Source: an uncultured Candidatus Melainabacteria bacterium (GTDB lineage Bacteria; Cyanobacteriota; Vampirovibrionia; Gastranaerophilales; Gastranaerophilaceae). Taken from it: a DNA stretch of 64,000 nucleotides. The stretch covers positions 88,298 through 152,297 of the forward strand of contig CAKUZB010000004.1 in the NCBI GenBank assembly GCA_934717745.1, given 5' to 3'. Below, in pieces: positions 41,386-49,867 of the stretch. Positions within the stretch are counted from its first letter, which is position 1. Each line of letters starts with the position of its first letter. Below the pieces are notes generated by a model. The model ran no database searches, was not told the origin of the DNA, and was given only the letters and a program-made list of their open reading frames with translations. The position numbers and the translations under genes were made by a program.

Positions 41386-42078
41386 AGTAAGATTTTAGTT
41401 GTTGACGATGATAGAGCAATCAATGAATTAATAAAGGTGAATTTAACTCTTTCCGGATATAAAGTTGTACAGGCTTATGACGGAATTGAGGGGTTTGCTT
41501 TGGCAAAACAAGAACTTCCAAATATGGTTATTCTTGATGTTATGATGCCAAATGTTGATGGTTATACTGTTGCTCAGCGAATTCGTCAATGCGAAGGCAT
41601 AAAAAATATGCCTATACTTATGCTAACCGCATTATCTGATATTACAGATAAAGGAAAAGGGTTTGATATTGGAATTGATGACTATTTGGTAAAACCTTTT
41701 GATATGGAAGAATTGAAAATGCGTGTAAAAGCGATTTTGAAACGTTCAAATCAACTTCCTGAATCTCTTGCAACAAAGGAATTGTTAGTTTTAGGAGAAA
41801 TTACATTGTTGCCGGAAACGTATTCTGTAAAAATTAATGAAAAGGTTGCAAAACTTACTCCAATTGAGTTTGATATTTTTAATATATTATTCCAAAATCA
41901 TGGCACAATGGTTTCGTCAGCAAAATTACTTAAAGATGTTTGGGGATATGCACCAGATGATGATGTTGAAACAATTCGTGTACACATAAGACATTTGCGT
42001 ACAAAAATTGATAAAATTTCTGACGGCAAAAAATATATTGAAACAATTTATGGTGGCGGATATAAATTATCGGTTTAA
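41383..42078 (+). CDS. OmpR/PhoB-family response regulator
   Basis: A 231-residue two-domain regulator. Receiver domain 1-120 has acidic pocket DDD (8-10), phospho-acceptor Asp52 in ILDVMMPNVDG, and Lys near 104 in DDYLVKPFD. A winged-helix DNA-binding domain at 130-231 has LTPIEFDIFNILF, the recognition helix VETIRVHIRHLRTKI and the wing IYGGGYKL. The domain plan is that of WalR, RpaB and PhoB. A WalR-like repeat sits upstream of its own promoter, and similar repeats precede many lineage-specific genes here. A plausible cognate kinase is the WalK/NblS-like protein at 2043, but orphan genes leave pairing unproven. Confidence 0.9.
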   Translation: MSKILVVDDDRAINELIKVNLTLSGYKVVQAYDGIEGFALAKQELPNMVILDVMMPNVDGYTVAQRIRQCEGIKNMPILMLTALSDITDKGKGFDIGIDDYLVKPFDMEELKMRVKAILKRSNQLPESLATKELLVLGEITLLPETYSVKINEKVAKLTPIEFDIFNILFQNHGTMVSSAKLLKDVWGYAPDDDVETIRVHIRHLRTKIDKISDGKKYIETIYGGGYKLSV

Positions 42079-43884
42079 TTAGTCTTCGTCGTTTAGACTT
42101 AAAACCGCCATGAATGCTTCTTGTGGTACTTCAACTTTACCAACGGCTTTCATTCTCTTTTTACCACGTTTTTGCTTTTCTAAAAGTTTACGTTTACGAG
42201 AAATATCACCGCCATAGCATTTATCCAAAACGCTCTTTCTTAGAGCCTTGATATTTGTCCTTGCGATAACTCTACCACCAATTGCTGCTTGAATTGGAAC
42301 TTCAAACAATTGTCGTGGAATAATTGTTTTTAATTTTTCTGTTAATTTTTGACCGATGTGGAATGCACTGTCTTTGTGGCAAATTACAGAAAGAGCATCA
42401 ACAACTTCACCTGCAAGCATTACGTCAAGTTTTACGAGTTCTGAACGTTTGTAATCAAAAAATTCGTAATCCATGCTTGCGTAACCTTTTGTCCTTGATT
42501 TTAATTGGTCATAAAAGTCTGTAATAACTTCACTTAATGGAATATGGTATTCTAAATTAACTCTAACTTTATCGATGTAAGTCATGTTAATAAAGATTCC
42601 ACGTTTAGACTGTGTTAAATCCATCAAGGTACCGGTATATTCGTTAGGTGCGATAATATCAACTTTTACATACGGTTCTTCAATATATTCTCTTTGTGCG
42701 GCAGGTGGAAGATTTGCAGGGTTATCAATAAATAAGACTTCACCTGTTGTTGTGTGAACGTGATAAACTACTGACGGAGCAGTGGTTACAAGTGCTAAAT
42801 TGTATTCACGTTCTAAACGTTCTTGGGCGATTTCCATATGTAGCATTCCCAAAAAACCACATCTAAATCCAAATCCTAAGGCACTTGATGTTTCTGGTTC
42901 AAAAGTGATACTACTATCAGATAATTTCAATTTTTCCAGTGCTTCTTTTAAATCATGATAATCTTCGTTATCTACCGGATAAAGTCCCGAAAATACCATT
43001 GGCAATGCTTCTTGATACCCCGGTAGCGGTTCAACTGCCGGATTTTCTATAGTTGTTAGCGTATCACCAACAAAACGTGTGATTTCTTTTATTGAACCTG
43101 CAAAATAGCCTACATCTCCACATTTTAGGGTTTCGCAAGGTACACGTGTAGGTGTTAAATAACCTAATTCTACAACATCATAAGATTTTCCTGAAGCCAT
43201 AAATTTGACTTTGTCGCCCATTTTGATACTTCCGTCGATAATTTTGAATAAACAAACAGTACCTAAATAAGGGTCATAAGCACTATCGAAAACTAATGCT
43301 CTTAAAGGTTTTTCCGTTGTGTCCGCAGGAGGTGGAATTAAATCTACAACTGCTTCTAATACTTGGTTAATTCCTTCGCCTGTTTTGGCACTTACAGGAA
43401 TTGCTAATGAAGCATCAATACCTAAAACTTCTTCGATTTCTGCTTTTACACGTTCGACGTCTGCTGATGGTAAGTCGATTTTGTTAATTACAGGAATGAT
43501 TTCCAAATTTTGTTCCGCAGCAAGATAAACATTTGCTAAAGTCTGTGCTTCAACCCCTTGAGTTGCATCGACAATTAATAAAGCACCTTCACAAGCGGCT
43601 AACGAACGAGAAACTTCATACGTAAAATCTACGTGTCCCGGTGTGTCAATTAAATTTAATTCGTATTTTTTGCCGTTTTTTGCGGTGTATTTCATTCGGG
43701 CAGTATTAAGTTTAATTGTAATTCCTCTTTCACGTTCAATATCCATTGAATCAAGAAGTTGATCTTGCATATCTCTTTTACTAATTGTTTCAGTTGCTTC
43801 AAGCAATCTGTCTGCAAGAGTTGATTTCCCGTGGTCTATGTGTGCAATAATGCAAAAATTTCTAACATTCTCTATGTATTTCAT
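42079..43884 (-). CDS. lepA: Elongation factor 4 (LepA)
   Basis: A 601-residue translational GTPase that back-translocates or remodels ribosomes. G1 AHIDHGKST is near residues 14-22, G2/G3 with ERGITIKLN and DTPGHVDF, G4 NKID and G5 SAKTGEG. The C-terminal domains carry LGFGFRCGFLGMLHMEI and YASMDYEFFDYK, and the LepA-specific C-terminal tail with CYGGDISRKRKLLEKQK. Length is normal. TATAAT is exactly 6 nt upstream of the ATG with TTTACA at -35. Confidence 0.97.
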   Translation of the reverse strand: MKYIENVRNFCIIAHIDHGKSTLADRLLEATETISKRDMQDQLLDSMDIERERGITIKLNTARMKYTAKNGKKYELNLIDTPGHVDFTYEVSRSLAACEGALLIVDATQGVEAQTLANVYLAAEQNLEIIPVINKIDLPSADVERVKAEIEEVLGIDASLAIPVSAKTGEGINQVLEAVVDLIPPPADTTEKPLRALVFDSAYDPYLGTVCLFKIIDGSIKMGDKVKFMASGKSYDVVELGYLTPTRVPCETLKCGDVGYFAGSIKEITRFVGDTLTTIENPAVEPLPGYQEALPMVFSGLYPVDNEDYHDLKEALEKLKLSDSSITFEPETSSALGFGFRCGFLGMLHMEIAQERLEREYNLALVTTAPSVVYHVHTTTGEVLFIDNPANLPPAAQREYIEEPYVKVDIIAPNEYTGTLMDLTQSKRGIFINMTYIDKVRVNLEYHIPLSEVITDFYDQLKSRTKGYASMDYEFFDYKRSELVKLDVMLAGEVVDALSVICHKDSAFHIGQKLTEKLKTIIPRQLFEVPIQAAIGGRVIARTNIKALRKSVLDKCYGGDISRKRKLLEKQKRGKKRMKAVGKVEVPQEAFMAVLSLNDED

Positions 43885-43896
43885 AATTTAATTATA
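43882..43896 (-). promoter_or_regulatory. TATAAT-N6-ATG leaderless-type promoter (lepA)
   Basis: On the minus strand TATAAT (43896-43891), TAAATT, ATG (43884-43882), with TTTACA 17 nt upstream of the -10 (5/6 to TTGACA). The clearest of the five. Confidence 0.6.
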
Positions 43897-44001
43897 TATA
43901 AAAATTTTTGAGTGTAAAACTATTTACAATGAAATTTTTTATTATACAATTATTATTGTAATAATAGATATATATTTCTAAATATTAGAGGTTAAACATT
44001 A

Positions 44002-45063
44002 ATGTTAATAGAAGAACTTTTAGAAGCAACCGTTCAAAGCAGAGCCAGTGATTTACACATCTCTGCGGGTTTACCACCAGTTATTAGGGTTGATGGTAAG
44101 TTAATAAGAACTGACCGACCACCACTTTCTGCTGATGACGTTGAAACTTTATTGTTTCCTATGTTATCTAACGAACAAAGACGTAAGTTAGAGCAAGATT
44201 GGGAACTTGATTTTTCTTATGGTGTTCAAGGGTTGAGTCGTTTCAGGGTTAATATCTACAAAGATAAAGGCAACTTTGCGGCTGCATTCAGAACAATTGC
44301 TTCAATTGTTCCTGCATTTGATACTTTGGGTTTGCCTGATATTGTTAGAAAAACTGCGGAAAAACCAAGAGGTTTGATTCTTGTAACAGGTCCTACAGGT
44401 TCAGGTAAATCTACAACATTAGCCTCAATGATTGACCACATTAATACTACAAGATCAGAGCATATTCTTACAATCGAAGACCCTATTGAGTTTGTGCATA
44501 CATCAAAAAAATCTGTTGTTCACCAACGTGAGTTAGGTCAAGATACACGTTCTTTTGCAAATGCTCTTCGTTCTGCACTTCGTGAAGACCCGGATATTAT
44601 ACTTGTAGGTGAGATGCGTGATCAAGAAACTATTTCCTTAGCACTAACTGCGGCAGAAACAGGCCACTTAGTGTTTGGGACTCTTCACACATCTTCTGCA
44701 TCTCAAACAATTGACCGTATTATCGACGTATTTCCGGAAGGTCAACAACAACAAATTCGTGTTCAATTGTCATCTTCACTTGCTGCGGTATTTTCTCAAA
44801 CTTTATTACCAAGATTGCAAGCAGATGGTTCTAAAAAAGGTCGTGTAATGGCTCAAGAAATTATGTTGGTAACTCCGGCAATTGCTAACTTAATTCGTGA
44901 ATCTAAAGCCGCTCAAATCTATTCTGCATTACAAACAAATGCAAGTCTTGGAATGCAAACACTTGAAATGGCTTTGAAATCACTTTACTTAAGTCGTCAA
45001 ATTACATTAGAAGATGCTCTTTCTCGTTCTTCAAGACCGGATGATTTAAGACGAAGTTTATAA
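44002..45063 (+). CDS. pilT: Type IV pilus retraction ATPase PilT
   Basis: A 353-residue hexameric secretion-type ATPase that depolymerises type IV pili for twitching. Walker A GPTGSGKS is at 130-137, the Asp box near HILTIEDPIEFVH, the Walker B-type stretch ALREDPDIILVGEMRD, and the His box region TLHTSSA. The N-terminal PAS-like half starts ASDLHISAGLPPVIRVDG, diagnostic of PilT/PilU. GAGG precedes the ATG. No other pilus gene is adjacent, so it is a stand-alone locus here. Confidence 0.93.
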   Translation: MLIEELLEATVQSRASDLHISAGLPPVIRVDGKLIRTDRPPLSADDVETLLFPMLSNEQRRKLEQDWELDFSYGVQGLSRFRVNIYKDKGNFAAAFRTIASIVPAFDTLGLPDIVRKTAEKPRGLILVTGPTGSGKSTTLASMIDHINTTRSEHILTIEDPIEFVHTSKKSVVHQRELGQDTRSFANALRSALREDPDIILVGEMRDQETISLALTAAETGHLVFGTLHTSSASQTIDRIIDVFPEGQQQQIRVQLSSSLAAVFSQTLLPRLQADGSKKGRVMAQEIMLVTPAIANLIRESKAAQIYSALQTNASLGMQTLEMALKSLYLSRQITLEDALSRSSRPDDLRRSL

Positions 45064-45090
45064 TAATTATTACAAATGTAATAAATCTTT

Positions 45091-45126
45091 GAAAGTCTGT
45101 AACTCAATATTACAGGCTTTCTTTTT
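45091..45126 (+). terminator. Rho-independent terminator
   Basis: GAAAGTCTGTAA-CTCAATA-TTACAGGCTTTC followed by TTTTT (one G-U pair), after pilT. Confidence 0.8.
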
Positions 45127-45140
45127 ACTCTTTTGTTTCT

Positions 45141-45207
45141 AATGTTAAGAAATGTAACATAACATGCACTAAAAAAGGCAATTTTTAGTAAAAAAAATAC
45201 TTTACAT
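45141..45207 (+). promoter_or_regulatory. Lineage-specific bipartite promoter with HLR1-like repeat
   Basis: AATGTTAA-GA-AATGTAAC (45141-45158; the complement is HLR1 with one mismatch). Box 1 GGCAATTT is at 45177, box 2 TACTTTACAT at 45198, 21 nt apart. The best copy in the window that has all three elements; it drives the 178-residue coiled-coil gene. Confidence 0.65.
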
Positions 45208-45239
45208 GAGTACGAGGACTACAAAAGAGGATTTAGAAA

Positions 45240-45776
45240 ATGTCATTCTTAATGTTTGCAGCAAGAAAAATTCAAATCAAACGTTTAATGAATTCTAAAA
45301 ACTACGAATTAACTTTGATTACAGAACAAGCAAACGAAGCAGCAAGAAAAGTTGCAAATGCTCAAGAAGCACAAACTGCTGCAAAGAATCAAGTAAGCGT
45401 TTTCACTTCTCAATTGCAATCAGCAGCACAATTCCAAGCATTAGCACAATTAAAATCTCAAACAGGTATTGATGCAAACGGAATGAACTCTGGTAATATG
45501 TCTCAATCAGATTTAGCAGCAGTACAAAGAGCATTAATGGAAGGATCTCAAGCAGGTTCTCAATTAGCAACAGCAATTACATCAATTACAGACAGCATCT
45601 TCTCAGCACAAAATAAAGCAGAATTATCTAGATTACAAGCACAACAACAAACTCTAGATATGAGAAAAGAAACATTACAAACACAATTAAAATCATTACA
45701 AGGTGAATACCAACAATGTGAATCTGCTGAATCAGAATCAGCAAAATCATTAGCACCTAAATTCGGTATCGCTTAA
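45240..45776 (+). CDS. Gln/Ala-rich coiled-coil small protein
   Basis: A 178-residue protein. After a short hydrophobic MSFLMFAARKIQIKRLM start, most of the chain is predicted helical with heptads rich in Gln, Ala, Leu and Ser (EAARKVANAQEAQTAA, LSRLQAQQQTLDMRKETLQT). A Gly/Asn-rich break at about residues 75-95 divides it into two coiled-coil halves, giving a likely helical hairpin. It ends in a charged, Ser-rich tail. No signal peptide. This hairpin layout is seen in type III needle and tip-associated proteins and in many unrelated scaffold proteins; the function is unknown. Confidence 0.8.
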   Translation: MSFLMFAARKIQIKRLMNSKNYELTLITEQANEAARKVANAQEAQTAAKNQVSVFTSQLQSAAQFQALAQLKSQTGIDANGMNSGNMSQSDLAAVQRALMEGSQAGSQLATAITSITDSIFSAQNKAELSRLQAQQQTLDMRKETLQTQLKSLQGEYQQCESAESESAKSLAPKFGIA

Positions 45777-45826
45777 TAAATAAAATTTATACTCTCTCTC
45801 AATAATATATCTCTCTCAAATGTTTT

Positions 45827-45857
45827 AAAAGGTTCTCTTAATGGAGAACTTTTTTTT
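45827..45857 (+). terminator. Rho-independent terminator
   Basis: AAAGGTTCTC-TTAATG-GAGAACTTTTTTTT, after the 178-residue coiled-coil gene. Confidence 0.88.
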
Positions 45858-45950
45858 GCGAAAAATTTAAAAATAATCTGTTTGTATGGTTGATTTTTGG
45901 CAAAAAATTATTAATATATTCATAGCACGAAATATAATAGGAGGCTTAAT

Positions 45951-46517
45951 ATGTCAACAAGATTAGACGGAACTTCATTATTTACCTCTATGAATTCAGG
46001 CTTAGGTAACACTTTTTCAGTATTATCTAGTGCTTTTTCTGACGGTATTACGTTAAAAAATTTATCGTCAACTGATGCAACAACTGCACTAAATTCAAAT
46101 GGAGTTGGACAAAATTTTAAATCATATATTCAAACAAATTTTTCAACAATGGATAAAAACCATGACGGAAAAATTTCGGCAGATGAATTGAATACTTACA
46201 CGACAAACTTATCGATGCAAGGTATGACTATGGAACAACTTGCATTGCTAGGGACATCTTCAGGTATGTCATCTTCATTGTTAGATACGGTTATGTCGCA
46301 TTTTAACGAAATTGACAAAAATAAAGACGGTAAAGTTACAAATGAAGAAATTCAAGCATACGGAGTTGAATCTTCTGTTGAAAAACAAAGAATTGCAGAT
46401 AGAACTAATATGTTAAAATCAATGTCAACATTCTATGAAACATCTTCTAGTAACAATGATTCCAGTTTGTTAGATTATAGACTTTTAGATAAAGAGTCTG
46501 ACGACGAAGAGTCTTAA
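45951..46517 (+). CDS. EF-hand protein with TRLDGT start
   Basis: A 188-residue protein with two EF-hand loops: DKNHDGKISADE at about 68-79 and DKNKDGKVTNEE at about 122-133, both with the Dx[DN]xDG core and final Glu needed for calcium. The N-terminus MSTRLDGTS resembles the protein at 26038. Ser/Thr-rich segments surround the hands. No clear signal peptide or TM segment. AGGAGG precedes the ATG. A paired EF-hand protein may sense or buffer calcium, perhaps outside the cell given the shared start motif; inferred only. Confidence 0.83.
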   Translation: MSTRLDGTSLFTSMNSGLGNTFSVLSSAFSDGITLKNLSSTDATTALNSNGVGQNFKSYIQTNFSTMDKNHDGKISADELNTYTTNLSMQGMTMEQLALLGTSSGMSSSLLDTVMSHFNEIDKNKDGKVTNEEIQAYGVESSVEKQRIADRTNMLKSMSTFYETSSSNNDSSLLDYRLLDKESDDEES

Positions 46518-46518
46518 T

Positions 46519-47253
46519 TTAACCAACATAGAAAACTAAATTTATCAATAAGTCGGCTATCAAAAGGAAAATTGTAGATTTGATGGCCGCTTGTGTTGTT
46601 GAAGTACCAACTTCTTTTGCTCCGCCTCTTGTCATGTAACCTTGAGTTGCACAAACGAGGGCAACAAGTCCGCCAAATATAGATGCTTTAAATAAACTTA
46701 TATAAATATCTTTTGTACTTAACCATAACCAAACTGATGTAATGTATCTATTAGGGTGAAGTCCAATTGTTCCCCATGCAACAAATAATCCTCCAAAAAT
46801 TCCTACAAGTTCTGCAAGAATTACAACAAGAGGAACTGTCAAAACTCCTGCAACAATTCTCGGTGTAAAGTAGTAACCTACAGGGTCAACTTTTAGTGTT
46901 TTAATGGCATCTACTTGTGAGGTTACTCTCATATTTGCAATTTCTGCTGAAATAGAAGTCCCCGCTCTTGCACCAATCGCTAACGCAGCAAAACCTGGGG
47001 CAATTTCACGAATAATTACAATTGCAATTGTTCCACCAATATAAGTATCCGCTCCTGACATCAAAAATTGCTTCGAAACTTGAATTGCAATAACTGCTGC
47101 TGCAATAAAAGAAATAATCATTGAAATTGGCAATGAGTCATAACTAATCGCTGCGGCTTGTGCAATCATTGATTTAAAACGCATTTCGCCGGAAAATAAA
47201 TATTTCAGACTTTCTATTAAATTTTTAACGCATTGACCTAAAAAACTAATCAT
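46519..47253 (-). CDS. MlaE-family ABC transporter permease
   Basis: A 244-residue membrane protein of the MlaE/permease family (formerly DUF140), the membrane component of ABC systems that move phospholipids between membranes. The conserved stretches are IVIIREIAPGFAALAIGARAGTSISAEIANM, seen here in part as GFAALAIGARAG, and MRVTSQVDAIKTLKVDPVGY, seen as VTSQVDAIKTLKVDP. Five TM helices are predicted. No MlaF ATPase or MlaD gene is adjacent. It overlaps ilvE by 8 nt. Confidence 0.9.
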   Translation of the reverse strand: MISFLGQCVKNLIESLKYLFSGEMRFKSMIAQAAAISYDSLPISMIISFIAAAVIAIQVSKQFLMSGADTYIGGTIAIVIIREIAPGFAALAIGARAGTSISAEIANMRVTSQVDAIKTLKVDPVGYYFTPRIVAGVLTVPLVVILAELVGIFGGLFVAWGTIGLHPNRYITSVWLWLSTKDIYISLFKASIFGGLVALVCATQGYMTRGGAKEVGTSTTQAAIKSTIFLLIADLLINLVFYVG

Positions 47254-48160
47254 TTACGCAAACACACCATTCTTTGTATTTTGGCACTTTTCCTCTAACA
47301 ACATCGTCATAGAGTTTTTGAATATCTGATGCAATTTTACCGATATTACCGTCTGCAACAGGTCTGTTATCAATTGACGTAATTGGAACAATTTGAGCAC
47401 CCGTACCTGTAAAGAAGGCTTCTTCTGCGGTATATAGTTCGCTTCTGTCAATTACACGTTCTTCAACTTCAAGGTTCAATACTTCTTTTGCTAATTGAAT
47501 AATTGTATTTCTTGTAACTCCTGTAAGCATTTCAGAGGTTGTTGTTGATGTTATTAGTTTACCGTTTTCAACAAGGAACAAGTTCATAGCAGCCCCTTCT
47601 GAAACTTTACCTGATTGAGATAACACGATTGCTTCATCAAATCCGTTTAATCTTGCATCAGTTGTTATTAAAGATGCATTTACATAAGCACCATTTATTT
47701 TTGCTCTTGGAGGAATTGAATTGTCTGAATTTCTTCTCCAAGATGATACACAAACTTTCAACCCTTTATTTACAAAATAATCATTCATTGGGAATGAGAA
47801 TACAACATATTTATCCGGATTATCAATCAAATGCGGTCCAATTCTGTCTGCTGATTTATAAATAATTGGACGAATATAAGCATCTGATTTGTAATTGTTT
47901 TTCTTTAATAAATCTTTTAAAATTTTTACGTGTTCATCTTTTGAGTAGATTGAATCCATGTATAAAAATTTTGCACTGTTTGCAAGTCTTTCAAAGTGTT
48001 CTTTAGGACGGAAAATATACATTTTATCGTCTTCTTCGTTGTAATATGCACGAATTCCTTCAAAAACTGCGGTACCATATAAAAAAGCATGCGTCATTAT
48101 TGGGATAGTTGCTTTTTCTTTTGCTACAAATTTACCGTCATGGAATACATATTCTGTCAT
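47246..48160 (-). CDS. ilvE: Branched-chain amino acid aminotransferase
   Basis: A 304-residue PLP fold-type IV aminotransferase, the last step in Val/Leu/Ile synthesis. The start MTEYVFHDGKFVAKEKATI and MTHAFLYGTAVFEGIRAY are characteristic. The catalytic Lys is in RAKINGAYVNASLI, followed by EAIVLSQSGKVSEGAAMNLF and FTGTGAQIVPI. AAGGAGG precedes the ATG. It is upstream of mlaE on the same strand with an 8-nt overlap. Length is normal. Confidence 0.94.
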   Translation of the reverse strand: MTEYVFHDGKFVAKEKATIPIMTHAFLYGTAVFEGIRAYYNEEDDKMYIFRPKEHFERLANSAKFLYMDSIYSKDEHVKILKDLLKKNNYKSDAYIRPIIYKSADRIGPHLIDNPDKYVVFSFPMNDYFVNKGLKVCVSSWRRNSDNSIPPRAKINGAYVNASLITTDARLNGFDEAIVLSQSGKVSEGAAMNLFLVENGKLITSTTTSEMLTGVTRNTIIQLAKEVLNLEVEERVIDRSELYTAEEAFFTGTGAQIVPITSIDNRPVADGNIGKIASDIQKLYDDVVRGKVPKYKEWCVCVND

Positions 48161-48300
48161 ATTACCTCCTTAAAGTATAGTCTATTATTTGCATAAAATC
48201 ATTTTTTTTTAAATAAAATATATATTAATATTACATTTTTTCTTCAAAATTGGATTTTTTTCTATTTTTTATATACAATGAACGAAGATAAGGCATAGTT

Positions 48301-49860
48301 ATGGAACTTGTTTTAGATTTTATATATATTTATATAGGGATATTTTCAGTCTACTTCTTTATCTTGGCTATAAAAAGTTTAAACGATAAAAAAATTAGAT
48401 TGGACAATAAATACTCAATGAATGCAGAACAAGAGGTTCTGTGTGTAGTTGTGTATTCTCATAATAATTACGATGCTCTAAAAAATATGCTTAACCAATT
48501 AAAGCATCAAACATATCCGGTTCAAAACTATATTGTTCAAGTAATTTTGGATAACTGCACAGATCATTCAGAAGAACTTATCGAAAATTCTAACAATATT
48601 CGAGTTTTAAATTTGAATGATGGTGTTACAGTAGGCAAAGACCAAGCAGTGTCTATTTTGTTAGAAAGTTTAAGACAAGATTCATTCATTAATTCATACG
48701 TATTTATTGACATTGATAGATTTATTGAAGAAGATTTCTTAGAAAATGTAAACAGAGCATTATCTATTTATCCCGTTGTTACAGGGCAAACGATTGTTAT
48801 TGAAAACGATAACCTTACAAAATCCGAAAAAATTAAAATTTGCTATAACAGGTATCTAAATAATTTCTTAAGGAAAGCAAGAGCCTTAATGGGGCTATCT
48901 GATAGAATTAACGGCTCATTCATGTGTATCAAAAAAGATTTTGTAGAAAAAGTCGATGCTTTAGATATTAAAGATATTAATTCAGAATTAAAATATTCTA
49001 TTTTACTATCCAGTTTAGGTTATCCATGCATCTTTGTTCCTAGTCTAAAAACTTATGTAAAATCCTATAACTTTGAATTACAAAGACCATCATTGAGTTA
49101 CAGGGTAAAACTGTTTAAACAATGTTTTACTAAATTATTCACATTTAATTTCAAATTCTCAGAACATATTTGTTCTTTAATTGCTCCAAGTGGTTTAGTG
49201 GCAGTAATTTTATCAATATTTTATTTATGCTTATCGTTGAGATACTATTTCTTATTTAATTTTATATTCGTATTTACGGTATTTTCTATGTTATTGCTAG
49301 GTTTTGCAATAAGTGTATTGAAAGCAGAAATTTTTGCAAAAGACTTCTTTTATCTTGCAATGTATCCGTTTTATTCAATTGGACATATTCTGGATAATTT
49401 ACCACCATACAGATTTTTGAAAAAATATGTTTTCAGAACTGATAGAAAACCTAAAGATGTTCAAAAATATTCTGTTAAAGTAATGGCTTCTAATGGAAAA
49501 GCAAATATTCCATGCAAGTTAGATTTAATTTCTGAAAACGGCATGGCAAAAGTTGTGTTTACTTTTAAAAAGAAAAAATTTACTTCAAGTAAGCAAATTC
49601 GTATGGTTGAGGCTTTAAACGAATTAACGTCAAAATTAAGTGATTATGGATTTAATTTAAAAATTTGTTATTGCTGTGAATATTTTTCAAGTATCGTAGA
49701 TGGTACTCAAAACATGGTTCATGGTGAATGCAGTTATAATTTTGCAGGTAAAAAGCCTGATGATGTCTTTACGACATTATTGTGGAATTCTTGTTCGGCT
49801 TGCAAACCTAAGAAAATAATGAGTGTAATTGAAGACATTAGGCTAAACCAACAGGATTAA
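48301..49860 (+). CDS. Membrane-bound GT2-type glycosyltransferase
   Basis: A 519-residue protein. One N-terminal TM (about 3-25), a GT-A-like domain (about 45-270) with VVVYSHNNYDALKNML, the acceptor-type loop DIDRFIEEDF (DxD-like) near residue 140, and a second hydrophobic pair around 285-350. The C-terminal 150 residues are soluble. This resembles GT2 enzymes of the cell-surface polysaccharide type (glycosyltransferase plus TM), but motif order is loose. The substrate is unknown. It heads an operon of five genes ending at 53817. AAGG precedes the ATG. Confidence 0.72.
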   Translation: MELVLDFIYIYIGIFSVYFFILAIKSLNDKKIRLDNKYSMNAEQEVLCVVVYSHNNYDALKNMLNQLKHQTYPVQNYIVQVILDNCTDHSEELIENSNNIRVLNLNDGVTVGKDQAVSILLESLRQDSFINSYVFIDIDRFIEEDFLENVNRALSIYPVVTGQTIVIENDNLTKSEKIKICYNRYLNNFLRKARALMGLSDRINGSFMCIKKDFVEKVDALDIKDINSELKYSILLSSLGYPCIFVPSLKTYVKSYNFELQRPSLSYRVKLFKQCFTKLFTFNFKFSEHICSLIAPSGLVAVILSIFYLCLSLRYYFLFNFIFVFTVFSMLLLGFAISVLKAEIFAKDFFYLAMYPFYSIGHILDNLPPYRFLKKYVFRTDRKPKDVQKYSVKVMASNGKANIPCKLDLISENGMAKVVFTFKKKKFTSSKQIRMVEALNELTSKLSDYGFNLKICYCCEYFSSIVDGTQNMVHGECSYNFAGKKPDDVFTTLLWNSCSACKPKKIMSVIEDIRLNQQD

Positions 49861-49867
49861 ACTATAA

